Shown: positions 49,801 through 60,800 of the stretch, in pieces | Layout: the number at the start of each line of letters is the position of its first letter | How positions within the stretch are numbered: the stretch's first letter is position 1 | Origin: Syngnathus acus | Lineage: Eukaryota > Chordata > Actinopteri > Syngnathiformes > Syngnathidae | Direction of reading: 5' to 3' | Assembly (NCBI RefSeq): GCF_901709675.1 | Contig: NC_051094.1 | Location: forward strand, 5,917,001-5,981,000 | DNA length: 64,000 nucleotides | The notes under the pieces: model-generated | Told to the model about the DNA's origin: nothing | Seen by the model: only the letters and a program-made list of their open reading frames with translations | Database searches by the model: none | Position numbers and translations under genes: made by a program

Positions 49801-52800
49801 GGGCTGCAAGTATTAAGCTGGGTTTCTCTCGCTTCTTTTATTGTAACTTCAGAATGTGTAACCTCCTACCTTGTTGTCTTCAACTATTTGTTTTAAATTA
49901 ACACCAATGAACTGGATCAACAGTCTCCTTACCGCTGGCGTCCAGCCCGTGCGGCGGAATGACGAGGCGCATTTCTGCAGCGGGAAGCGGGTTGCTGAAG
50001 CTTAGCAACAACTGAGCCTTCATCTTCAGCAGAAGTTGTTTTTTGAGAAGCTGGAACAAGAGCGTAACAGGCCAATGATGCGGACAGCGGAGTTAAAGTT
50101 AAAGCCAGCAAACGGTACAGTCACGCCTAGAGTTGGGTCGGTTATCTCTAGATACATTTTTTTAAATTAAATATGAGGCAGTTTCTGCTGCTAAAAACTA
50201 TATTTACTATTATTGTAAGCCACGTTGAATATTCACACTCTGCTTAAATACAAGATAACAACTGTATTTAAACATCAGTGCACATTAAAGTTACATGAAA
50301 GTTGTACCAAAATAAATGGTTTAAAGACTACATAGAAATGTATAGTACGTAAAGTTTAATACAACAATTTAATTCAGGGATTTTGTTTCATACCACTAGA
50401 GGGAGCCCGCGCCTCTCCCCCAAACATCATTTTATGTACCCCATGAGAACTTAACCAAAGTCACATAACATAGTTGTTGCTTAACCTTTTCACAAGTATG
50501 ACTTAAGCATTTTATCGGGCCACTTACAAAAGGTCTGGTCAGTAATTGTGTGTGTGTCGACTGAGTAGAAAGAGTAAATTGTACCTGTTTTCTCTGTGGA
50601 TGCCCTGGACGGCACTCGTCTCTTAGATGCACCAGTTTTCTGTTGCTCTTTGGTGGCAGGAGTGATCCAGTAGTACTGTGGTGAACATGTAAATATAAAC
50701 ATGAAATTTAAATTTCGTTGTACATGTGACAATGACAAATAAAGATCTATTCTATTCTAAACCATTTATTTATATTACCTCATAAATGTAGTACACTGGC
50801 CAAACGCATTCACTCACCTCTGGTGTCTGTGCTTCAGCTTTTGTGAGTACTTTCTCTATTATAGTCTTAATTAGGGCATTGTCTAAAACAGAAAGAGAAA
50901 AAAAACATATGCTTTAGTACCGAAATGTGAAAATGGAGAGTCATGAAAATTAGTTTTGTGCTATTTTTTAATGATTTTTTTTTTTGCCACATCTGTCAAA
51001 ATTGTCTTTTGATTTGCCTAATGATGCAGAGCTGTCTTCTACATTTTGCCCCATGCTGACATTAACCAACAGTGACAGTGAATGTAATGCAAATTACATT
51101 GGGAGCATGGCACAACCAAAAGAAAAAATAGTTAACTTATGACAGCTTCCTACCAACTAAAGGGTTATTCCGGATATCCAGTATGCAGAGAGTGGAATTT
51201 GTCTTCAACACCTCCAGCAGATGACAAGCTCCTCGATTAGAGAGGCCGCATTTCTGCAGGTCTACAGCTGCTCAAAATACAAAGAAAGATCGTTAGAATA
51301 CCATCATACAAATATGAAAGTATGCAAAGCATCATTATTTTTTCATCTCCTTACCTTTCAGCCAAAGGTCTTCGGCCAGCTCACTCGCAAGACGAGTAGC
51401 ACCCAGGTCCCCAATCAAAGTGTTACAGTTGAGGGTGAGGCGGCGGAGACCCCCCATGGCCTCCAATTTTGGCTGTTGATAGCGCAAAGATTGTGCCCAT
51501 ACCGAGCCATGTCTCTGCATTCCTTGATGCTGAAACACATTGTTTATACCATCGTCTGACTGACAGCTTCATTATTGTGTGTTAATACATTGACATTAAC
51601 TATTTGAAAAACACTCGAGCCATTTGTAAGTACTCAAGAATGTTGAGATCCTTTTGCCGGTTGGACTTTTTTTTTTTTAAACTGTATGCTGGCTGGACGA
51701 GGGTGCGCCAAAACAGAAGGCTGCATGTGGCTTACAAAGTTAGGGAAAGGCTACATTAAAGTAAATCACAAATTTCACCTGGATGATGTTAGCAAGATGC
51801 TCAGCTCCTCTCCATGTGATATTGCATCCTGTGAAATCGATTTCTTTGATTCTTGTTGAGTACTTCACACTTTGGCAAATGACTGAAAGATATATGAAAA
51901 ATGACAACACTGTACTCCAATTTAAGAATCACCACAAATAAGTAACCACTTACCCTCCAAGCCGTCATCTGAGAGAGGACAGTGTGCCAGGGAAAGAGAT
52001 TGCAAGGAAACACTTTTTGCTACACCCTGAAATGGGACATAGCTTTTATCTCGAACGCTAATATTCAGTGGACATTGTGTTGCTACTTTAGGTGTGCATA
52101 TCTTGGCCACCCAGGGCCAGTATAATATGGACATATAGATATACATGGAGACAGTCACAACTCCTCTATAAGGCTCAGTAATATTAGTCATTCTTTCCAA
52201 AGGATAAAGAATATATGTCTGAGAGTATTGTTATATTATCTGTCTACATGTGTTGCATAGAAAAGTGCTCTTTGGATGAAAATCGTGGTCCATTCTTACC
52301 TGTGTCAAGTTGACAAGGTCTCTTTCCCTCAGATGGAGTCCGTTGAGTTTTAAAGTCTTCAGGTTGGGAGAAAGGGACAGACACTCCTTCAGCACTTTGC
52401 ACAACTTGAATGTCGTGTCTTTAGAACGGATAGATGGAATTTTCTTCCTGAACACTGGCTTGTAGTACCTTCGATCTGTGACAATAAAAACAGAGGTTCA
52501 GATGCAAAGTTGGGCTCACCAGAACTCAATGTCCTTTTTTTTTCTCTATTTTAAACCTTACCTGCATCTGCACAAGTGTGGCTTGTCTGGTAGGTGCTAG
52601 TAATTGCAATATGGTGAAGGTGCCTATTGATAAAGATAGAGTCCAGGATGGGAGGCCAATCAGTTAACTTGACCCTGTCTCCATTGAAGTCTAAAAGGCC
52701 TTTGTCGAGATGGAGTTTAACAATAGAGAGGGGGATGGTTTTCTGTTGGGTGCAGGCATAGGTGTAGTATTCCATGAAGTCATGGGCACCCCGCTTCTTA

Positions 52801-52823
52801 ATCTCAACACTCTCATGGACCAT
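46814..52823 (-). CDS. cep78: Centrosomal protein of 78 kDa
   Basis: A leucine-rich-repeat centriole protein needed for normal ciliogenesis; human mutations cause cone-rod dystrophy with hearing loss (known). Coding exons, minus strand: 52562-52823, 52300-52475, 51954-52026, 51779-51882, 51355-51529, 51154-51267, 50818-50882, 50585-50675, 49933-50050, 49711-49768, 49484-49633, 49330-49407, 49042-49211, 47379-47520 and 46814-47266. They total 2229 nt, giving 742 residues, against about 690-720 in human. N-terminal LRRs span roughly residues 95-320 ([42 protein letters not shown]). An acidic [13 protein letters not shown] patch lies near residue 430. A coiled coil at about 463-510 ([38 protein letters not shown]) precedes [18 protein letters not shown]. 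The last exon (150 aa) is poorly conserved and Ser-rich. The exon 14 donor was chosen from two overlapping GTs so that [13 protein letters not shown] reads through. Confidence 0.95.
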
Positions 52824-52920
52824 TCCTTAGGATGGGAAAATAATCTGATCATAATCCTGTATTTTTCAGATTATAGGTTGCTCCAGAAAATACCTCACAA
52901 CAGTCAATAATACACCACGA

Positions 52921-52985
52921 ATATATAATATATATATATTATGTGTATAGATAGATCGAATATATAATATATATATTATGTGTGT

Positions 52986-53038
<53 letters not shown>
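52921..53038. repeat. (GATA)n microsatellite with duplicated leader
   Basis: About 50 bp of nearly perfect GATA units (52988-53038) follow two tandem copies of a leader of about 36-40 bp made of TATAATATATA and ATTATGTG(TG)TATAGATAGAT. It lies in the intron between the cep78 5' noncoding exon and the first coding exon. Confidence 0.9.
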
Positions 53039-53167
53039 GTCTGGAAAATAAATCGCATTTTGGGGGGAAATTTAATTTTACAAAAATCAGTACCATCAGT
53101 AAAACAGACTGCGAAAGCGCTCCAATTAATTTCTCACTAGAACCCATTAGGGAAAAACGCTAGCCTC

Positions 53168-53441
53168 CTAGCAACTGTCGTAAAAAAAACCTTGTTGTTA
53201 GCAACGCGCAGCTAATCAATGCTAAACGGTAAATCTCACGCCGTTACTTTTGTCATACAATCTGATGTTTGACAGCATTCTAGACTTGGACATACCTGAA
53301 CGTTCAAGTAATAACTTCGGCTGTTTAAGTGGCGTTGCCAAGGTATTTGGAAACTTCACAGCTTTATAGTTGTGAAAAAACGGTAAGAGTTGTCTTTCAA
53401 AAATCGTGACTCTAACTTCTTCGTTGTAATCAGGTCGTTGC
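53168..53441 (-). promoter_or_regulatory. cep78 promoter zone with RFX-like half sites
   Basis: GCAAC/GTTGC half-sites of RFX X-boxes occur at 53171-53175, 53201-53205 (in GTTGTTAGCAAC), 53334-53339 (in GTTGCCAAGG) and 53437-53441 (in GTTGCTAAC). RFX factors drive ciliary genes, which suits cep78. None is a full consensus X-box. Confidence 0.35.
53296..53400 (-). other. cep78: Candidate cep78 5' noncoding exon
   Basis: On the minus strand a good donor, GTTCAG|GTATGT, ends a possible exon at 53296. The exon with the start codon has a plausible acceptor two bases before the ATG (TCCTAAG|GAATGG, at 52826). The upstream border is not defined by the sequence; 53400 is a guess. Confidence 0.4.
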
Positions 53442-53869
53442 TAACAATGCAAAGCACTTGAGCGCCCCCTATTATCTACAATACACAGCCTTTGGCGGGC
53501 GCTCCTAAACTCGGCTCCCAACAATTTGCATACAGTAAATATCATATGATTTCCAATTTAAATCAAAATTTCCCCTCTTAAAAATGAAATTGCAATGAAT
53601 AAAAAAAAACAAACGCAAAACCTGTAATGCGCCCCTCCAGAAAGTGTATATTTTAATATCCACACTTTATCCATCATAGAAATACTACTAGAATTTGTTT
53701 TTTCTTGTTGCAGATAAAAAGGAAATACTGTATGGGAAAATGGGAAATGTCGCTTTAGTCCGGGGGTCCAAATTTCTTCTTCCAAGGGCAACATTTAGAG
53801 AAATGTAAGTATGTTGTTAGCCAGCCGCCCCGTATCCCACAAAATCAACGTCCCTGAAGGGAGCAGCAG

Positions 53870-53918
53870 CATCCATCTATTCATTTTCTGAACTACTTGT
53901 CGCCACGGGGTTACTCGG
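53870..53918 (-). repeat. Old interspersed repeat end fragment
   Basis: ATCCATCTATTCATTTTCTG then AACTACTTGTCGCCACGGGG resembles the reversed end of the GGAT-tailed fish repeat. Confidence 0.4.
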
Positions 53919-54112
53919 TAATTTACCACGCCCTGGAAGTAGGTCGAGGTCCTTAGAATTTTTTTCACCACGCCTGGACTCAAAACTTGAGCCTCTGCTG
54001 TATCTGGTTAAGAGTTGTGTCGTTTCCAGGTAATATCTCTCTTTTCCAGTTGTATTAGAACGCACCGCGACAACGCCCTTCTTGCGGTCCCGGGTTGTCT
54101 TTGTCGAATCCT

Positions 54113-54134
54113 ATTGGTCCGTTTGAGCGCCAAT
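54113..54134 (+). promoter_or_regulatory. Paired CCAAT boxes, candidate receptor promoter
   Basis: ATTGG (54113-54117) and CCAAT (54130-54134) are 17 bp apart in a GC-richer patch. About 170 bp downstream lies a possible donor, GACGTAGAAG|GTAATT (after 54304). This could be the first noncoding exon of the cytokine receptor, whose start-codon exon is preceded by an acceptor at 57816. No TATA box is seen. Confidence 0.35.
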
Positions 54135-54304
54135 CAAAAACACTTGGTCCCAGTAATCCCAACCCACGCTGTTCCCATCCATTGGGATTGTATACCAGAC
54201 AGAACGGGCCCACAACTGTAACACATCAGAACCATAGAAATCCCGCGCCACTCGTTGGATTATCCGAGTGACCACATCAAAAAGGATTTGTCGCGACGTA
54301 GAAG

Positions 54305-57300
54305 GTAATTTTCGTGTGACTGGTGAGCTCAAAACAATCGTTAACCGAAGTATCATTGGATGTACTTGTGTTGATGGCCTGCTGTTTGTGTGTGTGGTTT
54401 TTCCCAAACATTGTTGGCCTTCCTATACGTGTGTGTTGTTTCTGGACAAGACAACATTTGAATCGATTTAACAACTCTGATATATTTAGTATTTACAATG
54501 TCAATGCAGAAAATTGACGAAACTCAAATGTCATGGAGGACGTCACGACAGACTCTGACTCTGCTGCTGACCACTGGCTAATGCTAATGCTAACCTTTAA
54601 AACGATGCTTCTCTGACATGTTAAAAAATTATAAAAATTAAATGTTGCTAATTGTCCTATGAACGTTGAAATATGAAAAAAAAAACGTTTCTGTTTTTAA
54701 TTAATGATATTAAATTCAATTTTCAATTATTTTTATGTAGCACCAATTTACTACAGAAACTTCCCAGACACTTTTCTCATACAATTCATATATACAGAAA
54801 CTGATTGTTCCCCATATGAGCAAGCACTTGGCAGAGGCAAGGTGGTGGTGGTGGTGGGGCAGGCTGAGCAAGTTGGGTTGAGATGGAGTGACTGAGAAAA
54901 GGGACAGATAGAGAAAACAGGATAGAGGTGTTGCATGACCATTTGAGGATGGAGGGATAAGAGAACAATGACAGGGATAAGAGTAAATAACAGCCACATC
55001 AACAACAGTGATGGCGCGGCAGTAGTTTAATCTCCTGGCTACTTCCCAGGTGCCTGTGCGCAAACCTTTCCAGCTCCAGTGGCGCAGCACTCGTTACTCG
55101 TCGAATCTCTTTTTTGTATGTATGTAATGTGGTTTTCTATGTGCGGTCTTCAATGTAATCAGAGAACCAGAGCTGAGTTTGTCCCTCAGGTACTATGATG
55201 ACAACATTCAGGCTGGATTATGCTGCTTCATCATTGGGCTTATTTAATGAGAACATCAATTTTTTTTAGGTCTGTTTGTTTTTCACTGGCTGATGTTGAG
55301 CAGTTCTAAATCTTTAAATATTAATCACATCAACATACGTTAATGCACCCACCAGCACTTCATGAGATATAGTACATATGTGATGCTAATACGTATGTAC
55401 GCGCTGTTTGCACCGAATCAGTGAGGTTGTTTTATACTGCGCTGCAGTGTGGTATATTGCAGTAATGGAAACTTGGAGAAGTTAATGACCATTACAGACG
55501 GGAGCTCCTGTTACACTGGCTCGTGGTTTTCTTCTCCCCACTCACTTGTCGCTATGTTCATATCAGATGACATGAGAGGTTTATGATGAGGAGAACGCTT
55601 GATAAGCCTTCTTAAAGGAACACAGTTTAAAATGCTTCATGTCAACAACAAAAAAAGCCAATGAACGAAAAACCGTAATTGATCATACATGTTGTTGGGT
55701 AAAATGCATAAAAAACTACAGCGAACAGGAAGGAAGGAAGGAAGGACTGATTGAGTCTAACAACTTCACACACTGGACTGAATGTCCTTTCGCTAGTGAT
55801 GTCAGAGCACTGGCATTTTCACACACACACACACACACACGCCCACGCATCTGTTCATTTATTTTGTTCCTAAAGCATCCGGTCGTTCTCTAGTTCCAAG
55901 GTCACAATCGAAGTTGTGGATCATGTTTCGTAGTCGCAACACGTAGCCATCCAAAAGATTTTCTTGTCAGGTTTTTTTGCGCCCATATATTGGAGTTTCA
56001 TCGATTGTGCTACACCTCTGAGGTGTGATTTACAAAACATTGGAACTACTGAAGTAGATCGACCTCTTTTCACCATTCAGCATTTTGCTTACCTATAATG
56101 TGTTGCTTGCTTAACTCCGGGTGAACCTTTTCCACACAGGATGCGACTGCAGCGCCAAAAATAGGGCTCGGGAAACTGTTGAAGATGGGTTTTTTTTTTA
56201 AACTTCCGTGCATTTTCATCATAAGCAGTTAGATGGTCACCTCATGGGATGCAAATGCACCTTCTAGTTTTTAAAGGGCCTTACAGAAGAAGGTATTATT
56301 ATAACAGTCAACTTTTGAACATTTCCTAATAACCAAATAAATACACATGGCTAAGTGAGTGGAAATTCAGGGACTGGAATGAAAAGGCTGGAAACTCATT
56401 GAGGTGGTCACAAGGTTTTACTGTTGTCCAGATTTTCATGGTAAAAGACAGGACAAAAAGGCCTTTAAACCAGTTTGGGTTCTGAGAAATGTTTACAGTC
56501 CTCCATTTCACACAGCGTTTCGACATATTTTCCCGTAGCTCTAAATGTCCGTGGACAAAAGAAAAAGACCGAGGTGGTGAGATGAGGAAAAAAGTCTAGT
56601 CTAAAACTAGAACACCACCAGCATACAAATAAAGCTCCCGGCTGGGTTTTTAAGTGCCGGCCACGTTCTTGTTGTTTGCCTCATCTGTGGTCGCGTTCAT
56701 TGCGGCTTCCCCTCAAAACAAGTATTGATTTGTACGCGGGAGGCTAGCTATCAGTTTCTTGGGTGCATTTCCCAGAATCTGTCCAGCTTCCAATCACTCG
56801 ACTTTGAGCTCGTAGGATGTGGCGGACGGAGGCTGTAAAGCGGATTCTGCTTTGAGATCTTTTCATGTGTGTGTTGACACTAAGTTCAGACAGCTGCATT
56901 GATGTGGAGCTGTGGCTTCGAATTTTATCTGAAGGTGCTGCTTGAAGTATTTCAAATGTAATAAATCACAAACTCGTTATTTTAAGTCCTAGTGCAGGCA
57001 TGGATTGTGTTGCAATAATGGATTAAGTAGTACCCGTATGTTGTTTTTATCGTTCATGTCCAAGCTTGTCTGATGTGACAGTTGAACGCAACAAATCCGA
57101 GAATCGCTTACATAAACACGTAGGTTCGTCAAGTTCAGGTCGTCCTCACGAATGCTTCTTGTCATCCGTAATGCTGACTTGTTTGTACTCCCTTTTTCCA
57201 GCAGCTCTGTGTTTGTTCCTGTCTGTTTTGGGTGCATTTTTAAGCAGCTGGTGACCTTGTTGAGCAACTTGATTTACAGTAATATATTTTTTCTTTGCCT

Positions 57301-57816
57301 TGCGAGGCAAAAACGGAGTCACAAGTGATTCTTCAGATACGCCACTACTCGAGTGAAGTAAAAAAAAATAAAAATACACACACATATATACGTGTATTTA
57401 TATTTATTCATTGTTTGTGCCTTCTTGTTTTTGTTTTTTTGTGTTGTTTGCTTGTATGTAGATTGTGTACTATGTCTTGTCACCGTGGGATAGTGGGAAC
57501 GTACTTTTGATTTCTTTGTGTGTCTTGGCATGTGAAGTAATTGACAATAAAGCAGACTTTGACTTTGACTATACACACACACACACACATAATTTTGGAT
57601 AGGGAAAATTTTATTTTTGCACTGTGCCTTGGTTACTACATGTGCCACTGAGGTTGAGCGATGGCTCTTCCAGTTAGGACAAGATGGAAAAAAAAGTTGA
57701 CGTGCCGGGAAGAAGGGGCGGTCATTTCTCCAACTTCCAGCTCATTCAAAACAAACTATACAGTGTATATAAATGACTTCACTGGCTTACACGTCTGTAT
57801 TTGTTTTTTCACACAG
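54305..57816. other. Interval upstream of receptor coding exons
   Basis: Probably the first intron or upstream region of the receptor. It contains a short (CA)n at about 55.82 kb, a (GGAA)n run at 55.73 kb, and an L2 3' tail at 57.4-57.57 kb. No coding exon recognised. The many open frames are short and without familiar motifs. Confidence 0.5.
57400..57571 (+). mobile_element. L2-type LINE, 3' end only
   Basis: About 170 bp of the same 3' UTR as at 39.1 kb: TTTATTCATTGTTTGTGCC, CTTGTCACCGTGGGATAGTG, CTTGGCATGTGAAGTAATTG, AATAAAGCAGAC and (TTTGAC)n. It is flanked by CA/TA repeats on both sides. It lies about 250 bp before the receptor's start-codon exon. Confidence 0.85.
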
Positions 57817-57876
57817 GGTGCTCTGCCAACAGCATGGTGGTGCCATAGTGGAGCGGACTACAAAGAGTCACCCGCC

Positions 57877-60800
57877 ATGCCTCAGTTACAAACCAGACGG
57901 TGGCCTGTCTGGCTCATCTGTTGTCTCCTCTCAGTGGTACACACTCATGCGCAAAATGGTAAAAACCTTCCACACTTCTTTCAACAATCCTGTTAAATAT
58001 CAACTCTGTACACAAAACACACATTGGGCTTTTGTAAAGTGTTTTGCTTTCTGTTTCCCGTCAGACGCAACCGTACCCCAGCAGGTAAAAGTGACGCCCG
58101 ACATGCGTACGCAGCAAATATCCATTTCCTGGCTGGGAGGTAGCGCCACGTTGTTTGATGTCATGATCCTCAGGACGGAACTCAATGAAACAGTCTTCTA
58201 TGTGAGGGATCTTCAAATTTTTCTTCATTCTTATTTTGAATTATGTTGCCTGTCTCATTTCTAAAATGGCGTTGAGGTGTTATACAGTGATATCTTGCCA
58301 ACGTATACGCTCCTTTCCAAAAACTTGTATTTTAGGTTAAATTGACACCTCTGAATTTTGAGTGGGACGTTGTCTAGAAATGCCCTGCCATCGACGAATG
58401 TATTCGTCGTAGGCAGTTTGAGTTAATAATCTTCATGTTAATAATGTGCCATTGTTAATGTTTAGAACCAAGTGCAAGCGACTCTCAACCAAACAACCGG
58501 TCGGTACGAGTGGAATTGGACCTCAGCGGAACCTCTGGAATGTACCTCATTGTCTGTCCGAATCCGCTCCCGAAGGGGGGCGGTGACGAGTGAATGGAGC
58601 AGCACGCAGATCCTTCAAGGTCAAACCGCTTTGATATCACGCCTCCTCTGTACTGGAACACATCAAATATGTCTCGATATCTCTCCGCCCTCAAATAATC
58701 CTCGCCCTCCGATTATTTCTCCATCTTCAGGCAACGATCTGCCCACCATTGCCAACTATCAGATGTACCCTGAGGAAAGAATTGTGCGTACGGGGGACAG
58801 CACCACGTTCTGCTGCATCGTGGCCGAAGGGGGGGTCTTTGGTTCCGTGCAGTATGGCAAAACGGCCATGAATGCCACACGGTTGAGTCGGCGGAGTTAC
58901 AGCATCACCGTAACTCACCAGGCTCCATCCAACAGGACGGGGACCAACGTCGTCTGCACGGATGGCCTCGAAAAGACCAAACTGTCAGGAACCGCGGTCT
59001 TCGTTGGATGTGAGTTTATCATTAAATTTGGGGTTACGTGACGCAACCTTCACAGCATATGTAGATACCGAGTTTAGTTTTTGGCCCTTTTAAATCTTAT
59101 TTAACTTTATGACAAGCTCAGCATTTTGACACACAAATGTTTGGGGGCTCTCTCTTGTCACATTGTGACAAGACATACTTTACGATTATTTCCCCAGATC
59201 CTCCACTGCTCAGTGATTTTCATTGCGAGACTCGAGATTTGACATCTGCCGTGTGCCAGTGGAAAGAAGCGCGGGACACCCGACTGTACGGCAAACGGAG
59301 AACCGTCTACTCGCTGAATAAGAGGTACTTTGTGCGTACCGTTGCACACGTCAAATTTTAAAGCAACGCTCATCCAGCAAAGAAAGAGGACAGTGGAGTT
59401 GACCTCCAGAATAGAACGTATTTTGTCTCAACCAAATGTCAGTTCACTGTCTAATGTGGTTCATTTTATTTTTGTAGGAAATGTCAGAAGGCCGGCTTGG
59501 GAGAAAATCTGATGACTTGTAGTGCGGAGCACTGGGAGGGTAACTGGACGCTGGAAGCTGCGAATGCTCTCGGCCGGGACAGCATCTCGGATTCTGCCGA
59601 AATCCGACACAGAGGTGAGTGACTCCGCCCCCGCCGCATTGCAGATCACCTGAATACTTAGAACTGTCAAAATTTCAAAGATAAAATGTCAATGTCTCTT
59701 AAGTTTTTTTTTGTTTTTTTTTAATCACTCCCATTTTTTCATCCCAGTGCGCCCAGTGGCACCTGCGACTCTGAGCGCTGTCGTCTATGCTTGGAATGCC
59801 ACCTTACGGTGGAAGTGGGGAAATGACGCCTATTATTCCCTGCCGCTTGTCTGCCAGGTAGAGCTCAACTTTCACGACAACAAAACAAAGGTCAGTTTCT
59901 TCCCTTTGCTGATGTTACAGTACCATTGCGTCTTGTCATGGTCGACGTTTTTATTTTTATTTTTTTTATGACATTTGTTTAAAATGTGCATGTCCAGCGC
60001 ACATACACGGGTGTCGGTTTGACAACGGTGCGGCTGTCGGAGCTTTATCCAAATGAAGGGTACAGCGTTAAAGTACGCTGTGGGGCCCAGCAGAATTTCT
60101 GGAAGTGGGGAAACTGGAGCCAACCTCTTTCTTTCAAAACCAATATAGATGGTAAGAATCCCTATCTTGTTTATAAATAAAGTGAATGGTTATTCATTCT
60201 TCAAACTGTGAACTAACCATTATTTCAAATTTCATCACAGTTCCAGATCAGCCTGATGTGTGGATGCATATCAACAATGACAACTCTGGTCAGATCATAT
60301 GGAAGGTGATTTAATAATTACTTTAACAGCTGTCTATGTACAGGTTAACTAGTCTTGCAGAGGGTTACCTGGTTTGTATACTATAATCATCGGAAATAGA
60401 AAACAAACTTTTCCTCTTGCTCACCCTTGCCTCCTTTAGCCCCTGACGGCCCGAGAAAGCCACGGTCCGATCGCGTCTTACGAAGTGACGTTCTGGAGCC
60501 CCAAAGAGAACCTGCAGCACACTGAAACGCTTCCCCCGGACACTTTTATGCTGCCAATCAACGTCACGCGAATCACCGCCTTCACCAACGACGACCAAGT
60601 CGTGGCAACCGTCACCGCCAAGAACGCTGCTGGCTACTCGCCACCCGCAAGTGTAATCATACCTCTACGTGTCGCAGGTACGTATGTCGTAGCTAGTAGG
60701 TTACATATATATATATATCACATAGCCACAATGTTATTTCCTTTTTCTTCCCAGATAAGAGTCATATCGAGTCCAGGGTGGCTTATATGGACGGCGGTTT

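Noticed and set aside
57661-57876. Upstream in-frame ATG before the receptor start
   Set aside because: It lies before a strong acceptor at 57816 and would place 72 residues ahead of the signal peptide; the ATG at 57877 directly precedes the signal peptide.
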